A stretch of DNA of 64,000 nucleotides from Mycobacterium angelicum (lineage in GTDB: Bacteria > Actinomycetota > Actinomycetes > Mycobacteriales > Mycobacteriaceae): NCBI RefSeq assembly GCF_002086155.1, contig NZ_MVHE01000003.1:62001-126000 (forward strand). The letters are read 5' to 3'. Below, one piece after another: positions 19,325 through 27,525 of this stretch. Positions within the stretch are counted from its first letter, which is position 1; every line of letters starts with the position of its first letter. Under the pieces are notes generated by a model. The model was not told the origin of the DNA. It did no database searches and worked only from the letters and a program-made list of their open reading frames with translations. The position numbers were made by a program, and so were the translations under genes.

Positions 19325-20074
19325 ATGTCCGACGACATCCTGTTAATCGACACCACCGAGCGGGTGCGCACGCTGACCCTGAACCGGCCGCAGTCACGCA
19401 ATGCGCTGTCTTCGGCTCTGCGCGATCAATTCTTCGGCGCCCTGGCCGATACAGAGACCGACCACAGCGTCGACGTCGTGATCGTCACCGGCACCGATCC
19501 GGTGTTCTGCGCCGGATTGGACCTCAAAGAGCTGGGCGGGCAGTCGGCGCTGCCGGACATCTCACCGCGCTGGCCGGCCCTGACCAAGCCGGTGATCGGC
19601 GCGATCAACGGCGCCGCGGTGACGGGTGGGCTGGAGCTGGCGCTCTACTGCGACATCCTGGTCGCCTCCGAACAGGCGCGGTTTGCCGATACGCATGCCC
19701 GGGTGGGGTTGCTGCCGACCTGGGGACTCAGCGTGCGATTGCCGCAGAAGGTGGGGGTGGGGCTGGCCCGACGGATGAGCATGACCGGGGACTACCTGTC
19801 GGCCGCCGACGCGCTGCGGGCCGGCCTGGTCACCGAAGTGGTGCCGCACGGGCAACTGCTTGCCACCGCACGCCAGGTGGCGGCCTCGATCGTCGGCAAC
19901 AACCAGGACGCGGTGCGCGCCTTGCTGGCCTCCTACCACCGGATCGACGAGTCGCAGAACGCCGCGGGGCTGTGGCAGGAAGCTATGGCCGCCAGGCAGT
20001 TTCGCACCAGCGGCGAGGATATCGCGGCCAACCGCGAGGCCGTGCTGCAGCGCGGGCGTTCCCAGGTGCGCTAG
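19325..20074 (+). CDS. echA16: Enoyl-CoA hydratase EchA16
   Basis: A 249-residue crotonase-fold protein of the same length as Rv2831. It would hydrate enoyl-CoAs in fatty acid or sterol breakdown. Oxyanion-hole regions are FCAGLDLKELGG and INGAAVTGGLELALYCDILV. The usual first catalytic Glu position is in GGLELAL and the second region reads HARVGLLPTWGLSVRLP. The ATG at 19325 follows AAGGAG by 6 bases; the frame is open further upstream but lacks a better start. It is divergent from the PPE pair and is the last syntenic gene before the variable island. Confidence 0.92.
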   Translation: MSDDILLIDTTERVRTLTLNRPQSRNALSSALRDQFFGALADTETDHSVDVVIVTGTDPVFCAGLDLKELGGQSALPDISPRWPALTKPVIGAINGAAVTGGLELALYCDILVASEQARFADTHARVGLLPTWGLSVRLPQKVGVGLARRMSMTGDYLSAADALRAGLVTEVVPHGQLLATARQVAASIVGNNQDAVRALLASYHRIDESQNAAGLWQEAMAARQFRTSGEDIAANREAVLQRGRSQVR

Positions 20075-20079
20075 CCCCG

Positions 20080-20109
20080 CGGCGATCGCAAGCGCGGCGA
20101 AGTCGGGCA
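20080..20109 (+). repeat. 30-bp intergenic repeat, copy 2 (after echA16)
   Basis: Same element as 8189-8218 (28 of 30 bases identical), again immediately after a stop codon and in the same orientation relative to the gene it follows. Confidence 0.75.
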
Positions 20110-20112
20110 CCG

Positions 20113-20518
20113 CACCCTTTCCCCGAAGGATTGAGGGCATATTGCCACAACCGCCGGAGCGCGGCGGGCAATTTTGTGCAAAATCCTCACATTACAGCCA
20201 CTGTCGGCCCAATTCGGGGGCGCAGCGGCTATCAATTGATGCATTGCGTCCTTTCTTCCGACAAATCGCCGTGCGATAATCGAATCAAGTAACGCGAGGT
20301 CACCGAGGTATGCGCGCGTGCTGTGCGCGACCACGAGTGGCGGGAGCACTCCTGCTTCCCAATAAATTTGCCGCATGCGCCCGGCATAATGCCGAGGCGC
20401 ATTAACAGCATGCCGGAAAGTAAAAAGTAATGATAGATCGTTTATTCGCGGCCGTACAAACGCACGGCCAGCATGGTTTCACGCCCGTTCCACGGATCCT
20501 TGCAACGATGTCGTCGCC
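20113..20518. other. AT-richer intergenic region with strong hairpin at 20375-20402
   Basis: About 400 bases with no recognisable gene on either strand and visibly lower GC than the flanking housekeeping genes. It contains a large imperfect hairpin: ATGCGCC pairs with GGCGCAT (20375-20381 with 20396-20402) and, inside a small internal loop, GGCA pairs with TGCC around TAA. It could terminate transcription from echA16 or act in the leader of the transporter gene that starts 116 bases later. No promoter is clear. Confidence 0.45.
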
Positions 20519-21799
20519 ATGAGGGAAATCGTCGACCAATTTCGCAGTTTTAACAGAGCCACCCAGGTATTGATGGTTAATCACTTGGGTATCAACGTCG
20601 GTTTCTACATGTTGATGCCGTACTTGGCCGGCTACCTGGCCGGGCCTCTTGGATTGGCAGCGTGGGCCGTCGGCTTAGTGCTTGGCGTCCGCAACTTTAC
20701 ACAGCAGGGCATGTTTTTTCTGGGCGGCTCTCTCGCCGACCGGTTCGGATACAAGCCGGTAATTGTGGGCGGGTGCCTGCTGCAGACGGGCGCATTTGCG
20801 CTTCTGGGAATCGCGCAATCGTTGCCGAGTTTGTTGACTGCCGCTGCGGCAACGGGTCTGGCAGGGGCGCTATTCAACCCCGCGGTGCGTGCGTATGTCG
20901 CGGCCGACTCCGCGGATAGGAAAATTGAAGCCTTCGCGGTGTTCAACGTCTTCTACCAGGCAGGTATCCTGCTCGGACCACTCCTGGGTGTGGCGCTGTT
21001 GACGCTCAACTTCAGCATTACCATCTTGGCCGCAGCTGCCGTCTTCGCGATGCTGACCCTCACCCAATTGCTCGTACTGCCGCAGCGGGCCGCTTATCTC
21101 GAACCGGCAGCCGGCGCACGGAAATCGGTCCGTCTGGGCTGGTGGGTCGTCATCCGCAATCGGCGTTTCATGTGGTTCGCCGCTACCATGACGGGCCGTT
21201 ACGTGCTGGCTTTCCAGATCCATTTTGTTCTGCCGCTTCAGGCCGCGTTTATAGCGCCGCAAAGCCACTCCATTTTGGTGGCAGCAATGTTCGCGGTGTC
21301 GGGTGTGGTCGCTATCGCGAGCCAATTGCGCATCACCCAGTGTCTTGCTACGAGATGGGGAACGGGCGGCAGCCTGGTGATCACAGCGATTGCCATGGCG
21401 GCTTCATTCGTACCGCTCGCGCTGGTGCCCAACGCCGCGCGGTTCGGGTTGTTGGCCGCGGTGGCCGCGTTGTTGTTATCTACCGCTTTGCTTAACACCG
21501 CTTCGGCGACCATGTTCCCTTTCGAGATGCGTAAGGTCGCGACGCTGGCAGACGACCAACTCGTAGCCACGCACTACGGGTTCTATAGCACCATCGTGGG
21601 TGTCGGGGTTCTTTTCGGCAACCTCGCTATCGGCTCGTTACTGACCGCGGCGCATCGATTCGGTGCCGACGAAATCATCTGGTTGACGTTAATCATGGCC
21701 GGGCTGCTGACGGTGGTGGGACTGTATCGGCTGGACACGTATTTACCCGGTGTGCGCAGAAAAACCGCCGCGCAAATACTTGCGCTGGCGGCTGAGTAA
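20519..21799 (+). CDS. Major facilitator superfamily transporter
   Basis: A 426-residue inner-membrane carrier with about 11-12 hydrophobic segments. The MFS loop 2-3 motif is present as GGSLADRFGYKPVIVGG near residue 75. The overall pattern resembles drug:proton antiporters of the MdtH/DHA1 kind, but the substrate cannot be deduced. The ATG at 20519 is the first plausible start; no strong ribosome-binding site is seen. A PPE gene starts 13 bases after its stop, so the two are probably co-transcribed. The gene lies in the segment absent from the M. tuberculosis order, and its codon use is less GC-biased than its neighbours, consistent with transfer. Confidence 0.85.
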   Translation: MREIVDQFRSFNRATQVLMVNHLGINVGFYMLMPYLAGYLAGPLGLAAWAVGLVLGVRNFTQQGMFFLGGSLADRFGYKPVIVGGCLLQTGAFALLGIAQSLPSLLTAAAATGLAGALFNPAVRAYVAADSADRKIEAFAVFNVFYQAGILLGPLLGVALLTLNFSITILAAAAVFAMLTLTQLLVLPQRAAYLEPAAGARKSVRLGWWVVIRNRRFMWFAATMTGRYVLAFQIHFVLPLQAAFIAPQSHSILVAAMFAVSGVVAIASQLRITQCLATRWGTGGSLVITAIAMAASFVPLALVPNAARFGLLAAVAALLLSTALLNTASATMFPFEMRKVATLADDQLVATHYGFYSTIVGVGVLFGNLAIGSLLTAAHRFGADEIIWLTLIMAGLLTVVGLYRLDTYLPGVRRKTAAQILALAAE

Positions 21800-21812
21800 C
21801 CGGGCCTCTGCA

Positions 21813-22985
21813 ATGGATTTCGCGCTACTACCACCGGAAGTCATTTCGACGAGGATGTACACCGGTCCGGGCGCGCAGCCGATGCTGGCCGTCGCGGCAA
21901 CATGGGACCGGCTGGGAGAGCAGCTATATTCGTCGTCGACGGCCTACTCCTCGGTGATCTCACAGCTGATCAGCGGACCGTGGCTAGGACCGGCGGCGAT
22001 GGCAATGGCGTTGGCAGCCGAGCCCTATGCGATGTGGCTCATGACCACCGCCGACGTGGCACAGGAGACCGCATGCCAGGCTCGGGCGGCTGCGGCAGCG
22101 TTCGACGCAGCGCTCGCGATGACGGTGCCCCCGCCATTGATCAGCGCCAACCGCAGCCTGGTGCTGTCACTCGTCGAGTCGAACACATTCGGGCAAAACA
22201 GCCCCGCCATTGCCGCCGCGGAAGCCGAGTACGACCGAATGTGGACCCAAGATGTCGACGCGATGTATTGCTATGCCGGCAATTCCGGAGCCGCGGCCAG
22301 GTTGTCGCCCTTCAGTTCCCCACCGACGAACACAAACCTCGGCGGTTCGGCCGCCCAATTGGCCGCCGACCAGCAAGCCGCAACGAACGCCTCCGCCGCC
22401 CTAACCGAACTGACTGCCGCCCTACCCGGCGCGCTGCAACAGCTCGCATCGCCGGCCGCCTCGCCGCCATCGTTTCTGTCATGGTTGACCTCATTGGCAT
22501 CGTTGATCTCACCGATGGTCATACCCTTGTACGGTTTGAGTTCGATTATGTCGACCATGTCGTCGTTGTCGTCAGTCCTCAAGTCGACGGGCAATACGGC
22601 CACGGCAATTGACAAGGGAATTAGCGGGCTCGAAGCGGCCACGGCGAATGGGGTTGCCGCGGCGACGAGCCCCATAACCTCGGCCGGCCTTGCGGTCAAA
22701 ACCTCTGCCCCCGCCGCCGCAGTCGGTGCGGCGGGCACGATCGGCGCGTTGTCCGTCCCACCGAGCTGGGCTACTGCCAGCCAGCCGGGCACCCCGCCGC
22801 AGTCGGGACTTGGGGCGTCCCTCGCGGGGCAGCCCTATGAGTCGGGAGCCGATCACGGCGCACCTGCGCTGCTGGGTCCTCCGCTGGCAGCCTCAGGCAG
22901 GCGAGGCGAGAGTGAGACAACCGGAGCGACGCCTCGCTTCGATATACGCCCAACCGTGATGCCCCGCTCCCCCATCGGCGGATAG
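21813..22985 (+). CDS. PPE family protein, SVP subgroup, paired with MFS transporter
   Basis: A 390-residue PPE protein starting MDFALLPPEVISTRMYTGPG, 13 bases after the transporter stop. The PPE domain has SGPWLGPAAMAM and AEYDRMWTQDVDAMYCYAGN. A hydrophobic stretch rich in Ser, Leu and Met follows (about residues 215-255), then the SVP motif GALSVPPSWATA near residue 310 and the ending RFDIRPTVMPRSPIGG. Some PPE proteins act in small-molecule uptake across the mycobacterial outer membrane. The tight linkage to an inner-membrane transporter makes that role worth considering here, but this is inference. No PE partner gene is adjacent. Confidence 0.88.
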   Translation: MDFALLPPEVISTRMYTGPGAQPMLAVAATWDRLGEQLYSSSTAYSSVISQLISGPWLGPAAMAMALAAEPYAMWLMTTADVAQETACQARAAAAAFDAALAMTVPPPLISANRSLVLSLVESNTFGQNSPAIAAAEAEYDRMWTQDVDAMYCYAGNSGAAARLSPFSSPPTNTNLGGSAAQLAADQQAATNASAALTELTAALPGALQQLASPAASPPSFLSWLTSLASLISPMVIPLYGLSSIMSTMSSLSSVLKSTGNTATAIDKGISGLEAATANGVAAATSPITSAGLAVKTSAPAAAVGAAGTIGALSVPPSWATASQPGTPPQSGLGASLAGQPYESGADHGAPALLGPPLAASGRRGESETTGATPRFDIRPTVMPRSPIGG

Positions 22986-23069
22986 CCGATAACCCCTTAT
23001 GACAATTGCGCCCGGATAGGCAGTCATCAATCGCGCAAATGGGAAGTGACCAACGGCTAGGATTTGCTC

Positions 23070-24428
23070 ATGGCGGAGGGGAAATGCATTAGCCCGTCGG
23101 GGGGATGCCCCGACGATTGTCGATGCGGCGGCGACTGCACGCCGCGGTGCCCGAGCGACTGTAGAGCAGTCGTGCAAGCCGGAAGCGGTGTTCGCCGGCA
23201 GCATTACGCTGAAAGTGCAGCACGGCGTAAGCGGGCGCTGCGGATCACCGCCCTATTAGCGGCAATTATCAGCGGCGGTTTCATAATTGTTCAGCTCGTC
23301 ATCGGCGCATGGTCCTGGCAACTTGAATGGGTGAATATCAGCGCATCGATTATTTTCCTGATCGTACCTGCATTACAGCGCTTTGGAGAATTAGTTCCGC
23401 CCATTACACTGATAATCGCGGCGTATGCGTCTATTTTTGCCAGCTGCTGGGACGTGGGCACCGGTTTGGGCTCGGAGCTCTTCTACCTGGTAGCGGCCTC
23501 GCTGCTGGTGGTGCTCCTAGGGATTGAGCACATCAAATTAGCTGCCGTACTGGCCGGTGTGGCCGCGTGCCTGGTTATCATTTTGGAGTTCTCCGTCCCG
23601 CGGAATACCGGACTGGAGCCAGCTTGGGTGGTTTCAGTGGCATTTATTCTCACGACGGTTTCGGCGTGCGGAATTGTGGTCGCGACAATATGGTTCACAT
23701 TAAGAGACACCGCTCGTGCCGAGATCGCTTTAGAAGCGGAATACACCCGCTCGGAGGCGTTGCTGGCAAACATCTTGCCCGTTAGCATCGCCGACCGCCT
23801 CAAACAGCCTGGACAAAAGGTGATCGCCGATAGATACGACGACGCCGGAGTACTGTTCGCCGACATTGCGGGATTCACCAAGCTCGCCAGTCATACCCCT
23901 GCTCACGACCTCGTGAAATTGTTGGACCGCCAATACAATGCATTCGATGAGTTGGCCGAGAAGCACGGCATGGAAAAGATTAAAGTCACCGGCGACTCTT
24001 ATATGGTGGTCAGCGGCGTTCCGGACGCAACACCAGACCACATCCACGCGCTTGCCGACTTTGCTCTCGACCTAGCCGAAACCGCGGCTACGTTGAACGA
24101 CTCGCAAGATCAACCGATGCAAATTCGGATCGGCTTTGCCGCTGGACCGGTAGTTGCCGGTGTCGTGGGTTCTCGCCGCTTTTTCTACGACGTGTGGGGC
24201 GACGTGGTAAACCTCGCGTCGCGGATGGAATCGACCGGTTCGGTGGGCCGGATTCAGGTTCCGCAGGCGATATACGAACGCCTCAAAGAGGACTTCACTC
24301 TGCATGAGCGCGGCGAAGTCGACATCAAGGGAAAAGGCGTCATACGCACCTGGTACCTGGTCGGCCGCAATAAATCCCATGCCGCCTCCCAGCGATCCAT
24401 GGGCCAACGCAACGGGGTGGACATCTGA
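23070..24428 (+). CDS. Membrane-bound class III adenylyl cyclase, Rv1625c type
   Basis: A 452-residue cyclase making cAMP at the cytoplasmic face. Order: a Cys-rich N-terminus (seven Cys between residues 6 and 31), the HYAESAARRKR segment, six hydrophobic segments (about residues 55-205), a linker helix, and one class III catalytic domain (about 225-430). Catalytic residues match those of Rv1625c: metal-binding Asp265 (VLFADIAGFTK) and Asp309, adenine-selecting Lys305 (EKIKVTGDSY), and the Asp/Asn/Arg of DVWGDVVNLASRME. Rv1625c-type enzymes work as homodimers. ATG at 23070 is chosen over an upstream TTG. It is convergent with ugpB and lies where ugpC sits in M. tuberculosis. Confidence 0.9.
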   Translation: MAEGKCISPSGGCPDDCRCGGDCTPRCPSDCRAVVQAGSGVRRQHYAESAARRKRALRITALLAAIISGGFIIVQLVIGAWSWQLEWVNISASIIFLIVPALQRFGELVPPITLIIAAYASIFASCWDVGTGLGSELFYLVAASLLVVLLGIEHIKLAAVLAGVAACLVIILEFSVPRNTGLEPAWVVSVAFILTTVSACGIVVATIWFTLRDTARAEIALEAEYTRSEALLANILPVSIADRLKQPGQKVIADRYDDAGVLFADIAGFTKLASHTPAHDLVKLLDRQYNAFDELAEKHGMEKIKVTGDSYMVVSGVPDATPDHIHALADFALDLAETAATLNDSQDQPMQIRIGFAAGPVVAGVVGSRRFFYDVWGDVVNLASRMESTGSVGRIQVPQAIYERLKEDFTLHERGEVDIKGKGVIRTWYLVGRNKSHAASQRSMGQRNGVDI

Positions 24429-24448
24429 CCGGCGAGTCCGCAAACACG

Positions 24449-25756
24449 CTAGCCGTGGCGCAGCCCCGGGAGTTTCCGCGCGATCTGTCGATCGAAGACG
24501 ACCTGCAGCTGCTTTTGGATACTGGTGAAGGTTTTGGTCACGTCGGCTCCTTTGAGTCCGATGGATTCCAGGCCGGCGCCGATGATGCGGTCGCCGCCGG
24601 GTAGGAAGACCCGCGCGTAATCCTGCGACCGGGTATACGGCAGCTGATCGAGCGCCACTCGGGCGCGCGGATTGTCGGCCAGGTACTTCATTTCACTGGG
24701 ATCGTTGACGGCCGATTTCCGCACCGCTAGATACCCGGTGTGCTGGCCGAAGTAAGCGGTGTTGGCCGGGTTGGTGAGGAATGCGATGAACTTGAGCGCG
24801 TTCAGCTTTCGCTCCGGCGAGAGCTTGGCGGGAATCGCCAGCCCCGACCCACCCGTCGGACAGCCGGGAGTTCCGCCGGGCCCGGTGGGCAACGGCGCGA
24901 CGCCGAAATCGAATCTGGCCGTTCGGGTGACACCGGCCAGATCACCGGTGGTGGACATGGTCGAAGCCAGAATGCCGGTGGCGAATTGATTGGCGACATC
25001 GATGGCGATCGCGGCATAACGCTTGCTGTGAATGGAGTTTCGCAGGAACTCACCGGCCGCGATGGTAGCCGGGTCGGTGAATGTCAAGTTCCACTCTCGC
25101 GAGTAGGCGCCGCCGAACGTCCAGTCCGGCCCCTGGTATGTCCAGGGCAGGACTTCGGCATTGCCCCAACCGTGTGCCCATTTTCCGGCGCCGGCGGCGC
25201 GCTGCAACTCTGGACCCCACTGGTCGAACTCCTGCCAGGATTTGGGTCCCCGGTCGGGCAGTCCGACGTGGGACCACAGCTCCTTGTTGTAGTAGAACAA
25301 CGGGGTCGAGCGCGCATACGGCAGCGCGTAGTGTCGGCCGTCGAACAGGTAGTCGCCCAGCATCGTGTCGACGTAGTCTGAAGGATCTACTCCGGCCGGG
25401 CCGAACAGGTCGTCGAGCGGAGCGATGACGCCGTTGAGGGCGAAGTGAAACCACCAAACATCGGATAGCACAACAACATCGGGCACATCACTGCCGATCA
25501 ACGCCGCATTGAATTTGTACGCCACCTCGGCGTAGTCCTTGCCGGCGTTGATCAGCTTGACCGACAAGCCCGGGAATTCGCGCTCGAACCGGCCGATGAT
25601 TTCCTTTTCCACCGCCGTGGATTGGCCAGGATGGTTGGACCAGAAGGCAATTGGCCCACTGCCTGACTTCACTGACATGCCGCCGCCCATGCCGGCGCAG
25701 CCGGCGGTAGCCAGGGCAGACAAACACAGCAATCCGCGGCGGCTCAACGCATCCAT
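24449..25756 (-). CDS. ugpB: ABC transporter substrate-binding lipoprotein UgpB
   Basis: A 435-residue solute-binding lipoprotein, counterpart of Rv2833c, whose M. tuberculosis homologue binds glycerophosphocholine. The signal peptide combines a twin arginine (SRRGLL) with a lipobox (TAGC, Cys20), as expected for Tat export and lipid anchoring. The mature protein is a typical cluster-type binding protein, with IAFWSNHPGQST at its start and YARSTPLFYYNKELW in the hinge region. The start is the ATG at 25756, 4 bases after the ugpE stop. It is last in ugpA-ugpE-ugpB; the ATPase gene ugpC that follows in M. tuberculosis is not here. Confidence 0.93.
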   Translation of the reverse strand: MDALSRRGLLCLSALATAGCAGMGGGMSVKSGSGPIAFWSNHPGQSTAVEKEIIGRFEREFPGLSVKLINAGKDYAEVAYKFNAALIGSDVPDVVVLSDVWWFHFALNGVIAPLDDLFGPAGVDPSDYVDTMLGDYLFDGRHYALPYARSTPLFYYNKELWSHVGLPDRGPKSWQEFDQWGPELQRAAGAGKWAHGWGNAEVLPWTYQGPDWTFGGAYSREWNLTFTDPATIAAGEFLRNSIHSKRYAAIAIDVANQFATGILASTMSTTGDLAGVTRTARFDFGVAPLPTGPGGTPGCPTGGSGLAIPAKLSPERKLNALKFIAFLTNPANTAYFGQHTGYLAVRKSAVNDPSEMKYLADNPRARVALDQLPYTRSQDYARVFLPGGDRIIGAGLESIGLKGADVTKTFTSIQKQLQVVFDRQIARKLPGLRHG

Positions 25757-25760
25757 ACCG

Positions 25761-26591
25761 CTAACCTTTGACCGCACCGGACGTGAGGCCCTTGATCATC
25801 TGACGTTGCAGGACAATGAAAATCAGGAGGATCGGCAGCATCGCGAGCAGGGTCACCGCCATCACCGGACCCCAGTTCGTCACGCCCTCGGCCTGCTGCA
25901 AGAAGGTCAGGCCCACCGGGAGCGGCGCCACCGATTCGTCGTCGGACATCAAGAACGGCCACAGGTACTCGTTCCATTCATTGACGACCGTGATTACGCC
26001 GAAGGCAACCATGGTGGGCCCCGACATCGGCAACACGACCCGCAGCAGCAGCTGCCACCAGCGAGCACCGTCCATCCAGGCCGCTTCGATGATCTCCGGC
26101 GGCAGCGACAGAAAGTGGTTGCGCATCAAGAATGTTCCGAACGCCACTCCGGCCAGGGGCAGGATGATGCCCGGGAAAGTGTTGCGCAGACCCATTTGTG
26201 AGATCAAGGCATAGTTGGATATCACGGTGATCTGATTGGGCACCATCAGCGCGGCGATGATCAGCAAGAACACCGCGGTCTTGCCCGGAAATTCGACGAA
26301 TACCAAGCCGAACGCACTGAGCACGCCGAGCGTGAACTTCACCGCAGCCAGCGCCGACGTGATGATCACCGAGTTGCGCAGGAAGGTCCAGAACGGAATC
26401 TGCTCGGTGGCCGTCCGGTAATTCTGCGGATGCCAGCGCGGCGGCCACCAGGTGGTCGGCTGCGAGTAGATGTCGGGCTGATCCTTGAGCGAAGTGAAGA
26501 ACACGAACAGCAGCGGCCCGGCAATCACTAGAACAACCAACAGCATTGCCACGTAGCCGAGCAGCCTGGCGCTGCGCTGATCCGCCCTCAT
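25761..26591 (-). CDS. ugpE: ABC transporter permease UgpE
   Basis: A 276-residue inner-membrane permease of the carbohydrate-uptake-1 class with about six hydrophobic segments. The ATPase-contacting EAA loop is seen as EIIEAAWMDGARWWQLLLRVVLP near residue 185. It pairs with UgpA to form the translocation path for glycerophosphodiesters. The ATG at 26591 overlaps the ugpA stop in an ATGA junction and gives the same length as Rv2834c; the frame is open upstream but belongs to shadow of ugpA. Confidence 0.93.
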   Translation of the reverse strand: MRADQRSARLLGYVAMLLVVLVIAGPLLFVFFTSLKDQPDIYSQPTTWWPPRWHPQNYRTATEQIPFWTFLRNSVIITSALAAVKFTLGVLSAFGLVFVEFPGKTAVFLLIIAALMVPNQITVISNYALISQMGLRNTFPGIILPLAGVAFGTFLMRNHFLSLPPEIIEAAWMDGARWWQLLLRVVLPMSGPTMVAFGVITVVNEWNEYLWPFLMSDDESVAPLPVGLTFLQQAEGVTNWGPVMAVTLLAMLPILLIFIVLQRQMIKGLTSGAVKG

Positions 26592-27496
26592 TGCTGCCCC
26601 CGATCCATCACCCGCACTTGGTAATACGTGATGGCCAGCAGCACCAGGAACATGATCGTGGCGACGGTGGCGCCGTAGCCGGCGCGGAAATTCCGGAACG
26701 TCTCCAGATACACCTGGTACACCATCGTTGTGGTGCCGGTGCCCTCCGGCCCGCCGCGGGTCATCACGTTGATGATGTCGAACACCTGCAACGAGTTGAT
26801 CAGCACGGTAATGGACAGAAAGAACGTGGTGGGGCGCAGCTGGGGCAATAGCACGCGACGGAAGGTCATCCACCGGCCGGCGCCGTCAATCTCGGCCGCC
26901 TCCAACAAGTCCCGGCGAACCCCCTGTAACGCTGCCAGGTAGATGACGAAGGTGTACCCGAGATTTTTCCAGATATAGGTGACGGTCACCATGAACAGCG
27001 CCCAATGCGCATCCTGGTAGAAGTCGGGCACGCCGGCGCCGACGCGGTGCAGCAGGTCCTGAACCAGGCCGAAGTGCGGATCGAAGACGAACTGGGCCGC
27101 CAGTCCGACGGCCGCACCCGAGATCACAAACGGCGCGAATACCGTTGAGCGCACCAGGTTCCGGCCACGCAGCGGCTGATTGAGCAGCATCGCCAGAACC
27201 AGACCCAGCGCCATGGAGCCGATGACTGCGGCCACGGTGAACACCGCGGTATTGAACACGATTTGGCGGGTGTCCGACCGGGTGAACCACTCCACATAAT
27301 TGGACAACCCCACGAACTCTGCTCTGGGATCGGAGATGTTCCAGTCGAAAAAGGACAGTCGGATGTTGTCGGCGAGCGGGCGGTAGACGAACATCGCCAA
27401 CAAGACCACATTGGGTCCGACCAGGACGGCGAACAGCGCCGCACTTCTGAGGGCGTTGCCTTGCGACCTTTGCCGCGTTCGGCGCGTCGTGGTCAC
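26588..27496 (-). CDS. ugpA: ABC transporter permease UgpA
   Basis: A 302-residue inner-membrane permease, counterpart of Rv2835c. It has about six hydrophobic segments, and the EAA loop is LLEAAEIDGAGRWMTFRRVL near residue 205. A GTG at 27496 (VTTTRRTRQRS) is chosen because the charged N-terminal tail matches the family and upstream codons do not. It is first in the ugpA-ugpE-ugpB unit. A 29-base gap separates it from dinF, so read-through from the upstream genes is likely. Confidence 0.92.
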   Translation of the reverse strand: MTTTRRTRQRSQGNALRSAALFAVLVGPNVVLLAMFVYRPLADNIRLSFFDWNISDPRAEFVGLSNYVEWFTRSDTRQIVFNTAVFTVAAVIGSMALGLVLAMLLNQPLRGRNLVRSTVFAPFVISGAAVGLAAQFVFDPHFGLVQDLLHRVGAGVPDFYQDAHWALFMVTVTYIWKNLGYTFVIYLAALQGVRRDLLEAAEIDGAGRWMTFRRVLLPQLRPTTFFLSITVLINSLQVFDIINVMTRGGPEGTGTTTMVYQVYLETFRNFRAGYGATVATIMFLVLLAITYYQVRVMDRGQQ

Positions 27497-27525
27497 GCGC
27501 GCAGTGTAGCTCTGGGGCCCGCGCT

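Noticed and set aside
20071..20376. 101-residue open frame on the minus strand between echA16 and the MFS gene
   Set aside because: It starts at an isolated codon, crosses a dispersed repeat and the gap, and resembles nothing known.
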